The position numbers were made by a program, and so were the translations under genes. Shown piece by piece: positions 8,640-14,875 of a stretch of DNA of 43,433 nucleotides (position 1 is the first letter of the stretch; the number at the start of each line of letters is the position of its first letter). This stretch comes from a virus. The notes beneath the pieces were generated by a model. The model saw nothing but the letters and a program-made list of their open reading frames with translations, ran no database searches and had not been told where the DNA came from. The stretch lies in the IMG/VR virus record IMGVR_UViG_3300031997_000023, positions 1-43,433 of that record; one strand, given 5' to 3'.

Positions 8640-8796
8640 TCGGAATCATATACTTCCGCTGAAATCCATGACGCTCAATGACGCAAGTCATAATTGAGCA
8701 CTCAACCTTTCTTTTTTGCGCCCATAACAATAACTCGTCATGGCCAACACCATGCTTGATCAGCATCCTATTAACCTTCTTTTGCCACGTCATCAT
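8593..8796 (-). CDS. Hypothetical 67-residue basic protein
   Basis: Begins MMTWQKKVNRMLIKHG and ends with a basic tail (FFKKGKRENKMG). Coupled by ATGA to the gene upstream. Its 3' end overlaps the 5' end of the HNH frame by up to 47 bp, which suggests that the HNH starts later than the longest frame. Mostly helical and positively charged, so nucleic-acid contact is possible. No family recognised. Confidence 0.55.
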   Translation of the reverse strand: MMTWQKKVNRMLIKHGVGHDELLLWAQKRKVECSIMTCVIERHGFQRKYMIPNAVFFKKGKRENKMG

Positions 8797-8990
8797 TCGT
8801 CATCCTTTTTCACAAGCTGTACAAAATCCTTCACGTTGAGTGAACCAATGGAACCCAATTCTTTTTCATGCGTTCTGATGTTTACCAAGGTTATGGTAGG
8901 ATTCTCACAAAAGGTCTTTACCTCCCAAACATCCAAACCGGTTTTCGTATACAAGTCTCCAACCTTGACTCCTGTCAGTGTGTCAATCAT
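8793..8990 (-). CDS. Hypothetical 65-residue protein
   Basis: Begins MIDTLTGVKVGDLYTK. The alternating GVKVGDLYTKTGLDVWEVKTF and TITLVNIRTHEKELGSI segments look like a small beta barrel. It ends in an acidic VKKDDE tail. It is coupled by ATGA to both neighbours. No function can be assigned; it belongs to the early leftward cluster. Confidence 0.6.
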   Translation of the reverse strand: MIDTLTGVKVGDLYTKTGLDVWEVKTFCENPTITLVNIRTHEKELGSIGSLNVKDFVQLVKKDDE

Positions 8991-9193
8991 GTGTTCTCCT
9001 TATGTTGTTCTTCTACTTCATTCACGTCGCCCTCCATGCTCTGCTTGACCGCCTTGATCACGTTCTCTATCGTCTCGCTCGTGCTGTGATACCCCTTCGC
9101 CACCCGCAACCCCTCCACCCACTCCCACACCTCCGGCAACATCGTTATCGTGCTACGCTCCCGGATACGACCGTCTTTCGCCACCCGACTCAT
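8987..9193 (-). CDS. Second ribbon-helix-helix-like protein
   Basis: 68 residues. RIRERSTITMLPEVWEWVEG followed by GYHSTSETIENVIKAVK reads as strand-helix-turn-helix, the ribbon-helix-helix layout. The C-terminus is acidic (GDVNEVEEQHKENT). Coupled on both sides. With the 55-residue protein at 8087-8254 it makes two small regulators in one early operon; either could act on the divergent control region. Confidence 0.55.
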   Translation of the reverse strand: MSRVAKDGRIRERSTITMLPEVWEWVEGLRVAKGYHSTSETIENVIKAVKQSMEGDVNEVEEQHKENT

Positions 9194-9435
9194 TTCTTCT
9201 CCACCTCGTAATGACCACCCTCGTCAATCCACTTCAAACCAAGTTGCTTTATCATTCCAGCAAACTTCGTGTTGCACTTCTCTTCCCAGTGCATACGAAA
9301 ATCATTCCAGCGGAATTGTTCTTTACGGTTGTTATCTATCGCTCTTCGAGTCTTCCCCACCACCCACGCCAGCATCATCACGCATATCAACAACGCCACT
9401 TCGCCCATCGCCAAAAATACGATCACCTCTTTCAT
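9190..9435 (-). CDS. Single-pass membrane protein, 81 residues
   Basis: The start MKEVIVFLAMGEVAL is chosen because it overlaps the upstream stop by ATGA and follows AAAGGAG closely. One transmembrane helix at about residues 4-27 precedes a charged cytoplasmic-type tail (KTRRAIDNNRKEQF). Function unknown. It could be an early membrane-active protein such as a superinfection factor, but this is inference. Confidence 0.55.
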   Translation of the reverse strand: MKEVIVFLAMGEVALLICVMMLAWVVGKTRRAIDNNRKEQFRWNDFRMHWEEKCNTKFAGMIKQLGLKWIDEGGHYEVEKK

Positions 9436-9617
9436 GTCTCTCCTTTCGACTTGTATTCCCCGCACCGCTCACCACCCTCCACCACCGGCCTTACCCAGCT
9501 CGCCCGTATCCCATTGAACATCATCACCGGTGGATACCGCTCGCATCTACCCTCCGTCCACCAACGACACTCCGAGCACATCCTGTCCACCTTCCGCTCG
9601 ATCTCGATTCGTTTCAC
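9432..9617 (-). CDS. Small Cys-rich protein
   Basis: 61 residues with CSECRWWTEGRCERYPP and a later GGERCGEYKSK: four cysteines spaced as in a small zinc-binding or disulfide module. The GTG start overlaps the previous stop (GTGA) and the stop overlaps the next start. A similar layout (CANC...C...CGEWERK) occurs at 25663-25812 on the other arm, so this phage carries related Cys-rich proteins. Function unknown. Confidence 0.55.
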   Translation of the reverse strand: MKRIEIERKVDRMCSECRWWTEGRCERYPPVMMFNGIRASWVRPVVEGGERCGEYKSKGET

Positions 9618-9697
9618 TTCTTTTTCCCTCCCATCTTCTTGATCCGTCTTGCCGTGTCCCTCAATTCATCACTCACCGTCTCCTCGATTTCTTTCAT
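9614..9697 (-). CDS. Micro-protein, 27 residues, first gene of the leftward unit
   Basis: MKEIEETVSDELRDTARRIKK then GGKKK: an acidic-to-basic helix. Its stop overlaps the next start by GTGA. An in-frame ATG at 9715 would add six residues but lies inside the promoter-like sequence at 9705-9734. If that promoter is used, the message would start at or just before this ATG, so translation could be leaderless. Confidence 0.4.
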   Translation of the reverse strand: MKEIEETVSDELRDTARRIKKMGGKKK

Positions 9698-9704
9698 GCC
9701 GCTC

Positions 9705-9734
9705 ACTCTACCCATCCACACCCACCCCCGTCAA
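9705..9734 (-). promoter_or_regulatory. Putative promoter for the leftward unit
   Basis: On the minus strand TTGACG (9729-9734), an 18-bp spacer and TAGAGT (9705-9710). The same unusual -10 box TAGAGT follows TTGACA at 13771 and 15392, and a related GAGAGT follows TTGACG at 19627, which suggests a shared promoter type. The long G-rich spacer lowers confidence. Confidence 0.4.
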
Positions 9735-10121
9735 CTAAAATGTGATTAAGTGTGACAGTCGAAACGGGGTATGGGGGAAGATGGGGATACGCTACACACG
9801 ATATTTGCCACAACCCCCCCCGTACCCATGCCGGCAACCCGAAACATGAGTAGACAGAAGCACTATTATGCGACGTAGACACACTAACACACTGCACCCC
9901 AACACCTTACAAGGGAAAAGTGTTGCGATAACCAATTATTTGCCCCAAAATCACCCAAAACAGGGTCAAAATGGACGGGTAGGGTGACAACCTGGATGGT
10001 AGGACACCACCACCAAGAGGATAATCTCGAGAGCTAACTGGCTCCCCAGGTCTCTCTCTCTCATCCCTTAACAATCCCTACCCCCACATATCCCCTCTAT
10101 AGTCTCCCCTTTTCTCCCCCA

Positions 10122-10140
10122 TAGTACTAGAGTAGTACTA
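10122..10140. promoter_or_regulatory. Two copies of palindrome TAGTACTA spaced by GAG
   Basis: TAGTACTA is its own reverse complement and occurs at 10122-10129 and 10133-10140, so the centres are 11 bp apart, one helical turn. This is the layout expected for cooperative binding of two dimers, such as the ribbon-helix-helix proteins encoded in the leftward operon. The binder is inferred. Confidence 0.5.
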
Positions 10141-10152
10141 CTCCCGTTCGCG

Positions 10153-10192
10153 GGGATGCTTTCGCGGTTTTGGGATGCGGTTTCGCGGTTTT
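10153..10192 (+). repeat. Iteron-like direct repeats
   Basis: GGGATGC, a 0-2 base gap and TTTCGCGGTTTT occur twice in tandem (10153-10171 and 10172-10192), and a partial TTCGCGG lies just upstream at 10147. Such 19-21-bp tandem repeats in a non-coding control region are typical of initiator or repressor binding sites. Confidence 0.5.
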
Positions 10193-10370
10193 CAGAATGT
10201 CAAAACTGGAATGCGTCTCAATGTCTCAATAAGGGGCGAAAGTGTAGTATTTGGCGACAAAATACGATTTATGGGGTGGATTGAGGAACTTGGCATACAT
10301 CCTGCATTGTAATCCATTGACCCCGAGTTGACATGCTGGTAGTTACCGGCGGGCGCGGGAGGGATTGACC

Positions 10371-10712
10371 ATGATGAGAAAAACAATGACAAAAATCAGG
10401 ACGCTGGCGGAGATGGACGTGAGGGGAAACTGGGATGGCGAGCCCACGGAAAACAGTCCGGGGATGGCCGGATGGCCGGAGAACACCGTTTTTGTAACTC
10501 CGGCAACCGAACTGGAAAACGGTTACGGCGAACGGATAACCATCCCCGGCTGGGATGTATCGAGCGAGTGGGACGCGGAGGCGGAAATCAAACCGGAGCA
10601 TTTTGAGGATCTGGAGTCTGCGCAGGCGGAGGCGGACGACCGGGCCGTAGAACGGAAAAAAACGGTATTGATGGAATTGCTGGCTGATTTGCGGGAACAG
10701 ATCGCGGAATAA
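10371..10712 (+). CDS. Hypothetical 113-residue acidic protein, first gene of the rightward unit
   Basis: Begins MMRKTMTKIRTLAEMD. A conserved-looking middle (FVTPATELENGYGERITIPG) is followed by an acidic helical C-terminus (EDLESAQAEADDRAVERKK). The ribosome site GGGAGGG lies 7 bases before ATG 10371; a TTG two codons upstream is less likely. No family recognised. As the first gene after the control region it is expected to be expressed early. Confidence 0.65.
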   Translation: MMRKTMTKIRTLAEMDVRGNWDGEPTENSPGMAGWPENTVFVTPATELENGYGERITIPGWDVSSEWDAEAEIKPEHFEDLESAQAEADDRAVERKKTVLMELLADLREQIAE

Positions 10713-10735
10713 CACCACAATAGGGAGAAACGACA

Positions 10736-11164
10736 ATGAGAATAAAAGATCGTTGTTTTGTGAGTAGAAGCAGGCAGACCGTGATTGACGTTCTGAAGGA
10801 GAACGGACGGACGGTATGCTTTGACAAGACGCTTGAGGACACAAGAAAGGAGTATCCGGACGCTGAAGAAATGACGCTTGACACATTTTGCCAGTGGAAG
10901 GCGGAGAAGCAAAGAACGCCTATCACATGGCAGGAAACCACAAAGGAACAATACTACAACATGCTTGAGGCATTGCCGCCAGCGTGCTGGATAGGGACAG
11001 GGTTTCTTTTGGGTGAGCCGGCAGACCATGACGCCGGGAGCGGACAGCCAAGATACGACGCTTTTTTTGAGAATAGCGGGTTATATTTGACGGCTTCAAG
11101 GCCCATGACGATTCTTGAATTCAATTCAGAAATGGCCGACATGGTAAAGGAAGGGACAAAATGA
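10736..11164 (+). CDS. Conserved phage-type protein, 142 residues (resembles DUF1419)
   Basis: Mixed alpha/beta protein. The stretch YYNMLEALPPACWIGTGF, then LLGEPADHD, PRYDAFFENSG and ASRPMTILEF is a pattern seen in a family of phage and plasmid proteins of unknown function; I believe it is close to DUF1419 but cannot check. The ribosome site GGGAG precedes the ATG. It is coupled to the next gene by ATGA. Confidence 0.6.
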   Translation: MRIKDRCFVSRSRQTVIDVLKENGRTVCFDKTLEDTRKEYPDAEEMTLDTFCQWKAEKQRTPITWQETTKEQYYNMLEALPPACWIGTGFLLGEPADHDAGSGQPRYDAFFENSGLYLTASRPMTILEFNSEMADMVKEGTK

Positions 11165-11346
11165 AGATATTTGTTATTCGAGACCGGGCCTTAGACGCTC
11201 TGCTGATTGCGTTTGAGGACAGCGACAGTGCGCGCCGGTTTGTCCGGGGCTGGCAAGCGGAGAACCTCGGCAAAATAGCTGACATATGCCGGATCAAGCT
11301 CCTTGAAAAAGGGGCGGAAAACTGGAAGGAGAGGGGGAAATCATGA
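11161..11346 (+). CDS. 61-residue protein, paralogue A
   Basis: MKIFVIRDRALDALLIAFED, then an Arg/Trp/Lys-rich helix ending KERGKS. A near-identical protein is encoded at 13164-13349 (about 80 percent identity by eye), and the last 18 residues of that family survive in the chimera at 12208-12297. Overlaps both neighbours by ATGA. No family recognised; the compact beta-alpha start could be a small regulator of a partner protein. Confidence 0.65.
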   Translation: MKIFVIRDRALDALLIAFEDSDSARRFVRGWQAENLGKIADICRIKLLEKGAENWKERGKS

Positions 11347-11498
11347 CCACCGAAATCAAACACCCCTGCATTAGGGACGGTACAGAATGCAGATGGCCGG
11401 AGTGTGTGAAATGGCAAACGATGACACATCCCCAGATATCGGAGTGTGTCGTCAACAAGATCAAAATGGAGAAAGAGGAAAAGGAGGATGGGAAATGA
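11343..11498 (+). CDS. Small Cys-containing protein, copy 1
   Basis: 51 residues, MTTEIKHPCIRDGTECRWPE then CVKWQ and a charged helical tail. The first 25 residues are identical to the copy at 12294-12434, and the DNA is identical over about 70 bp; the tails then differ. CX6CX4C suggests a small metal or disulfide site. Coupled by ATGA on both sides. Confidence 0.55.
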   Translation: MTTEIKHPCIRDGTECRWPECVKWQTMTHPQISECVVNKIKMEKEEKEDGK

Positions 11499-12211
11499 TC
11501 AGGAAAACAGGCTGGAAGTTTCTGGTGATGGACGGCGAAGGGATCGTCTCGAAATATGACAAAAGCCCGTGGATAATCGGGGAGTGGCGCACAGTTGACG
11601 AGCCAAAAAAAGAGTGTGTCGGGCTGAACTGTTCTGAATATATATCGGACGCGCTGGGCTTTGTCCGGGGGACCGTGCTGGCAGAGGTGGAATATGGCGG
11701 GACCGTGATTGACGCCGGAAATAAGTTGACCTGCGAAAAAATGCGGATAGCTAAGGCATGGAAATGGACGAAAACGGAGTCTATAAAAATGGCGATCATC
11801 GCGGCAGGGTCAGTTTTGGAAAACTTTGAACGAGTTTTCCCGGATGATAAACGTCCCCGGCTGGTCACTGAAGCGGCTGAAAATTACAGTGCGGTTAGTG
11901 CGGCTAGGTCGGCTTACATTGCGGCTAGTGCGGCTGACAGTGCGGCTTGGGCGGCTAGTGAGGCTAGGTCGGCTTACAGTGCGGCTAGTGCGGCTAGTGC
12001 GGCTTACAGTGCGGCTAGGTCGGCTAGTGCGGCTAGTGAGGCTGACAGTGCGGCTAGTGCGGCTTACAGTGCGGCTAGTGCGGCTAGGTCGGCTAGTGCG
12101 GCTAGTGCGGCTGACAGTGCGGCTTACAGTGCGGCTAGTGCGGCTGAAAAGAAGCAACAAATACAAGACGAGTTTATCAAAACCGTACTCCCAAAAATGA
12201 AGGTGATATGA
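11495..12211 (+). CDS. Protein with alanine-rich repeat tail, copy 1
   Basis: 238 residues. The start MIRKTGWKFLVMDG is set by the ATGA overlap. Residues 1-125 form a folded domain (SKYDKSPWIIGEWRTV, GLNCSEYISDALGFV, LAEVEYGGTVIDAGNKLTCEKM). Residues ~130-222 are repeats of AAS/AAY/AAR/AAD units, coded by 9-bp steps of GCGGCTAGT. The tail EKKQQIQDEFIKTVLPKMKVI is shared with copy 2. Alanine-rich repeats of this style occur in many bacterial and phage proteins, some annotated as putative immunity proteins; the role here is unknown. Confidence 0.65.
   Translation: MIRKTGWKFLVMDGEGIVSKYDKSPWIIGEWRTVDEPKKECVGLNCSEYISDALGFVRGTVLAEVEYGGTVIDAGNKLTCEKMRIAKAWKWTKTESIKMAIIAAGSVLENFERVFPDDKRPRLVTEAAENYSAVSAARSAYIAASAADSAAWAASEARSAYSAASAASAAYSAARSASAASEADSAASAAYSAASAARSASAASAADSAAYSAASAAEKKQQIQDEFIKTVLPKMKVI
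11893..12148 (+). repeat. 9-bp minisatellite coding alanine-rich tail
   Basis: Tandem GCGGCTAGT-like units with GCGGCTTAC, GCGGCTGAC and GCTAGGTCG variants fill about 255 bp in the first repeat-tail gene. The units keep the reading frame. They are a likely site for slippage and length change. Confidence 0.8.
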
Positions 12212-12297
12212 TACCCATGATAACAGTGTTTTACCTATGCAAGATCAATCTCCTTGAAAAAGGGGCGGAATCGTGGAAGGAAAGGGGGAAATCATGA
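12208..12297 (+). CDS. 29-residue in-frame chimera of two cassette genes
   Basis: MIPMITVFYLC is identical to the start of the 38-residue membrane peptide at 13051-13167, and KINLLEKGAESWKERGKS matches the end of the 61-residue paralogues. The joint is at TATGC (12236-12240), which occurs at the two matching places of the second cassette (13079-13083 and 13288-13292). A deletion between these 5-bp homologies explains the fusion. Both ATGA overlaps are kept, so it may survive mainly to carry translational coupling. It may have no function as a protein. Confidence 0.5.
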   Translation: MIPMITVFYLCKINLLEKGAESWKERGKS

Positions 12298-12434
12298 CCA
12301 CCGAAATCAAACACCCCTGCATTAGGGACGGTACAGAATGCAGATGGCCGGAGTGTGTGAAATGGCAGATAAAACCGGCAGAGATAATAACGGACAAGAT
12401 CAAGCTGGAAAGGAAAGAGGAGGCGGGGAAATGA
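12294..12434 (+). CDS. Small Cys-containing protein, copy 2
   Basis: 46 residues. Starts with the same 25 residues as the copy at 11343, with the same three cysteines, then diverges to KPAEIITDKIKLERKEEAGK. ATGA overlaps on both sides. The near-identical 5' DNA and diverged 3' end point to a recent duplication or gene conversion limited to the 5' part. Confidence 0.55.
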   Translation: MTTEIKHPCIRDGTECRWPECVKWQIKPAEIITDKIKLERKEEAGK

Positions 12435-13054
12435 AGAAGAAAGAAAAAACAGGATGGAAGTTTCTGGTGATGGCCGGCGACAAAATTGTCTCGAAATATG
12501 ATAAAAGCCCGTGGACAATAGGCGAATGGCGAACGGTAGATGCCCCGAAAGAAGAATGCCTCGGGCTGAACTGCTCGGAATATATAGCGGACGCGCTGAG
12601 CTTTGTCCAAGGGACCGTGCTGGCAGAGGTGGAATATAAAGGGAAAGTGATTGAAACAGACAATAAATTGACATGCGAAAAGATGAGAATTATCAAATTG
12701 TGGCAATGGACGAAAAACGAATCCGTCAAACTGGCAACCATCGCGGCGCGGTCAGTTTTGGAAAAATACGAAAAAGTTTATCCTGATGATAAACGACCAC
12801 GACTGGCAATAGAGGCGGCAGAAAATTATAACAGTGCGGCTAGCGCGGCTGAGGTGGCTAGGGCGGCGGTTAGCGCGGCTAGCGCGGCTGAGGTGGCTAG
12901 GGCGGCGGTTAGCGCGGCTAGCGCGACTTGGGCGGCGGCTAGGGCGGCTAGGGCGGCTAGGGCGGCTAGGGCGGCGGCGTGGGCGGCTAAAAAGAAGCAA
13001 CAAATACAAGACGAGTTTATCAAAACCGTACTCCCAAAAATGAAGGTGATATGA
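12431..13054 (+). CDS. Protein with alanine-rich repeat tail, copy 2
   Basis: 207 residues. The folded part (~125 residues) is clearly paralogous to copy 1 (SKYDKSPWTIGEWRTVDAP, LNCSEYIADALSFVQGTVLA). The repeat tail is shorter and different in detail: a 39-bp unit occurs twice in tandem (12840-12917), followed by four AGGGCGGCT units. The end KKKQQIQDEFIKTVLPKMKVI matches copy 1. The two tails have evolved separately by expansion while the ends stayed the same. Confidence 0.65.
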   Translation: MKKKEKTGWKFLVMAGDKIVSKYDKSPWTIGEWRTVDAPKEECLGLNCSEYIADALSFVQGTVLAEVEYKGKVIETDNKLTCEKMRIIKLWQWTKNESVKLATIAARSVLEKYEKVYPDDKRPRLAIEAAENYNSAASAAEVARAAVSAASAAEVARAAVSAASATWAAARAARAARAARAAAWAAKKKQQIQDEFIKTVLPKMKVI

Positions 13055-13167
13055 TACCCATGATAACAGTGTTTTACCTATGCCCATTGGTGACGCTCCT
13101 GATTGCCCTGTGTCTTGGCCGGCGGGGGAGTGTGGAAAGAAGGCTGAAAGGGTTAAAATTGAAATGA
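13051..13167 (+). CDS. 38-residue single-pass membrane peptide
   Basis: MIPMITVFYLCPLVTLLIAL is one hydrophobic segment, followed by CLGRRGSVERRLKGLKLK, a basic tail that would stay in the cytoplasm. ATGA overlaps with both neighbours support it. This is the intact form of the peptide truncated in the chimera at 12208. Function unknown; its size would suit a small membrane regulator or accessory lysis peptide. Confidence 0.5.
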   Translation: MIPMITVFYLCPLVTLLIALCLGRRGSVERRLKGLKLK

Positions 13168-13349
13168 AAATATTTGTTGTGCGTGATAGGGCCTTGGATG
13201 CGTTGCTGGTGGCCTTTGAAGACGAGGGATCGGCCAAGCGGTTCGTCCGGAGCTGGCAGGCGGAGAACGTCGGCAAAATAGCGGATATATGCAAGATCAA
13301 GCTCCTTGAAAAAGGGGCGGAATCGTGGAAGGAAAGGACAAAAGCATGA
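13164..13349 (+). CDS. 61-residue protein, paralogue B
   Basis: MKIFVVRDRALDALLVAFED with the same Trp/Lys-rich end (KERTKA) as paralogue A at 11161. The ATG at 13164 is chosen over an upstream in-frame start because it overlaps the membrane peptide stop (ATGA) and matches paralogue A. Overlaps the next peptide by ATGA. Function unknown. Confidence 0.65.
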   Translation: MKIFVVRDRALDALLVAFEDEGSAKRFVRSWQAENVGKIADICKIKLLEKGAESWKERTKA

Positions 13350-13423
13350 ACCTCTTCGTATCAATCCTGTACGTCGTTTTTGTGACGTGGAACGTGGTCG
13401 AGATGGTCAGGTATCTGTGGTGA
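13346..13423 (+). CDS. 25-residue hydrophobic peptide
   Basis: MNLFVSILYVVFVTWNVVEM then VRYLW: almost entirely one transmembrane helix. The ATG overlaps the previous stop. Supported only by its coupling and its membrane-helix character. It could be a micro-protein or only a coupling link. Confidence 0.35.
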   Translation: MNLFVSILYVVFVTWNVVEMVRYLW

Positions 13424-13427
13424 AAAA

Positions 13428-13649
13428 ATGACACCAAAACAAAAAGGGGGAAAGATTCGACGTAAATGGCGAACGTTGGTTTATCATCGGGATGGTTTCC
13501 GATGCGCTTATTGCGGGAACGTCTTCCCAGAAGATCAGCTTTCTATTGATCATTTCTGGCCCGCAAAATTCGGCGGCTCGGATGAGTCTGGCAACCTGGT
13601 GACAGCCTGCCGGCCATGCAACAAGCTGAAGGATTGTTTGCCGCCATAA
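13428..13649 (+). CDS. Small HNH endonuclease
   Basis: 73 residues: KWRTLVYHRDGFRCAYCGN, then SIDHFWPAKFGG, then NLVTACRPCNKLK. CxxC plus CxxC zinc ligands and the D-H and N residues of the HNH site are all present. It is the minimal size for a free HNH nuclease. It ends the duplicated-cassette region; as a possible homing-type nuclease it could have provoked the local rearrangements, which is inference. Confidence 0.85.
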   Translation: MTPKQKGGKIRRKWRTLVYHRDGFRCAYCGNVFPEDQLSIDHFWPAKFGGSDESGNLVTACRPCNKLKDCLPP

Positions 13650-13770
13650 ATGCTTCCAGAAAAACCGGATTACCAAGTGGAATGATGAATGCAAGCCGGG
13701 ATCAAACCCATAGCGGGGGCGGATTCTTAACATGACGAAATCTGTTTCGTGATGATGGAAAAAAAACCCC
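13650..13770 (+). other. Non-coding gap with a short hairpin
   Basis: About 120 bp. CATGACGAAA and TTTCGTGATG (about 13731-13754) form a hairpin with one mismatch and a TCTG loop, followed by A-rich rather than T-rich sequence, so it is not a clear terminator for the rightward unit. No gene is visible. Confidence 0.4.
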
Positions 13771-13798
13771 TTGACACTCCCGGCGGCTGTGGTAGAGT
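13771..13798 (+). promoter_or_regulatory. Extended -10 promoter before RNA element 1
   Basis: TTGACA (13771-13776), 16-bp spacer, TGG then TAGAGT (13793-13798), giving an extended -10. The block 13771-13808 is identical over 38 bp to 15392-15429. CACTC and GAGTG form an inverted repeat inside it, a possible operator. Confidence 0.6.
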
Positions 13799-13799
13799 G

Positions 13800-13901
13800 G
13801 CGGGTATGGAAGCTGAAATGATTTCAAAGACTCTGGTGGGTGCCGGTTATCTGGCAAATCTTCTGCGCTAGCAGACAGTTTCCATGCCTGCCAGAGTTTT
13901 T
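13800..13901 (+). ncRNA. Pseudoknotted RNA element, copy 1 (leader of methyltransferase gene)
   Basis: Stem A pairs 13800-13815 (GCGGGTATGGAAGCTG) with 13876-13891 across 16 bp with wobbles. Stem B pairs 13826-13836 (AAAGACTCTGG) with 13891-13901. The order A, B, A', B' is a pseudoknot. Between B and A' are two hairpins: TGCCGG-TTAT-CTGGCA (13841-13856) and TCTGC-GCTA-GCAGA (13862-13875). Copy 2 keeps every helix with different bases. It ends in eight T, so a terminator-like state is possible. The ATG of the methyltransferase is 17 bases further on. The exact 5' end depends on the promoter start and may cut the first bases of stem A. No known riboswitch or ribozyme matched by eye. Confidence 0.7.
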
Positions 13902-13918
13902 TTTATGAGAAAAAAAGT

Positions 13919-14875
13919 ATGTCTGAAAATTCCATGATCATCTTTACTCGGGCCGCGCAAATGCTGGCCGAGGCCGACACCATCCAGAAAACGAAAGAGT
14001 TGAAAAGTCTTGCCCTGACAGCGGCGGAATGGGCAAAGAGGAAAGGCATGGGAGAAGAGGCCGTGCATCTGGCACAAAGCTACGCCCTTGAAGCGGAAAG
14101 AAAGATGGGCGAAATGCTCAGGGATACCGAAAGGAACAAAGGGGCAAAAGGTTCTATTGTCACCAGTACCCACAGGGAACCAGTGAAAGACAACACTCCC
14201 ACCCTTGCCGCCCTTGGCGTCAGCAAGAAAGAATCTTCACGGGCGCAGGCGTTGGCCGCATTGCCAAGGGCGACATTTGAGCAGATCAAAACGGGAGATA
14301 AAACAAGGGTGGAAGTAGCAAGGGAAATCAAGCGGGATGAAGTGAAGAAAAAAGTAGCAGAATTCCCAAGCGATAAATACCGGATTGTTTACGCTGACCC
14401 ACCGTGGAAATATGGCGATCAACTGACAGAAAATTACGGGTCAACCAAGTTCCATTATCCATCCATGACTATCTCGGAATTATGCGCATTACCAGTCAAA
14501 GATTTGGCTGAAGAAAATGCCGTTCTTTTTCTGTGGGTAACTTCGCCTATTTTGCCGGAGGCATTTGACGTGATCCGGGCTTGGGGGTTCGCTTACAAGT
14601 CGAGCTTTGTATGGGACAAAATAAAACACAATATGGGGCATTACAACAGCGTCCGTCATGAGTTTTTATTGATCTGTACACGCGGATCATGCTTGCCGGA
14701 TTCGCGAAAATTGACGGACTCCGTGCAGAGTATTGAACGGAGTGAAAAGCACAGTCAGAAGCCAGTAGAATTTAGGGCGATAATTGAAGAGATGTATACG
14801 GTAGGTAAAAAGATAGAATTGTTTGCAAGGGAGAAAACAGCGGGATGGGATACGTGGGGGAATGAATCCGGCTGA
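13919..14875 (+). CDS. MT-A70-family adenine methyltransferase with N-terminal helical domain
   Basis: 318 residues. The C-terminal half holds the MT-A70 core: YRIVYADPPWKYGD with the DPPW catalytic motif (about residues 158-171), FHYPSMTISELCALPV, LFLWVTSPILPEAF and KHSQKPVEF. These enzymes methylate N6 of adenine in DNA or RNA. The N-terminal ~150 residues are helical and charged, like the ParB/KorB-like or winged domains often fused to phage MT-A70 proteins; they may read DNA. It overlaps the putative nuclease gene by 14 bp. Likely roles are protection from host restriction or marking phage DNA. Confidence 0.9.
   Translation: MSENSMIIFTRAAQMLAEADTIQKTKELKSLALTAAEWAKRKGMGEEAVHLAQSYALEAERKMGEMLRDTERNKGAKGSIVTSTHREPVKDNTPTLAALGVSKKESSRAQALAALPRATFEQIKTGDKTRVEVAREIKRDEVKKKVAEFPSDKYRIVYADPPWKYGDQLTENYGSTKFHYPSMTISELCALPVKDLAEENAVLFLWVTSPILPEAFDVIRAWGFAYKSSFVWDKIKHNMGHYNSVRHEFLLICTRGSCLPDSRKLTDSVQSIERSEKHSQKPVEFRAIIEEMYTVGKKIELFAREKTAGWDTWGNESG

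Larger units (their letters stand above)
9735..10370. other. Divergent intergenic control region
   Basis: About 635 bp without a credible gene, between the leftward and rightward units. It holds an 11-bp inverted repeat with one wobble (GGGTATGGGGG at 9767-9777 with its partner at 9817-9827), a strongly pyrimidine-rich tract at about 10045-10120, a double palindrome (10122-10140), iteron-like repeats (10153-10192), and an A/T-rich hairpin around 10229-10250. This is the only place where the two arms diverge, so early promoters, operators and possibly a replication origin are expected here. Short open frames in it have no ribosome sites and odd composition. Confidence 0.6.

Noticed and set aside
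9703-9897. Minus-strand frames in the divergent control region
   Set aside because: No ribosome sites, unusual Cys/Pro/Ser composition, and overlap with repeats and promoter-like boxes.
11893-13000. CRISPR array or other spaced repeats
   Set aside because: Units are 9-39 bp, contiguous, in frame and lack unique spacers; they code alanine-rich protein tails.
13919-14350. N-terminal part of the MT-A70 protein as a ParB that binds the parS-like site
   Set aside because: It lacks the GERRxRA-type CTP-binding motif of ParB; only a loose helical resemblance is visible.
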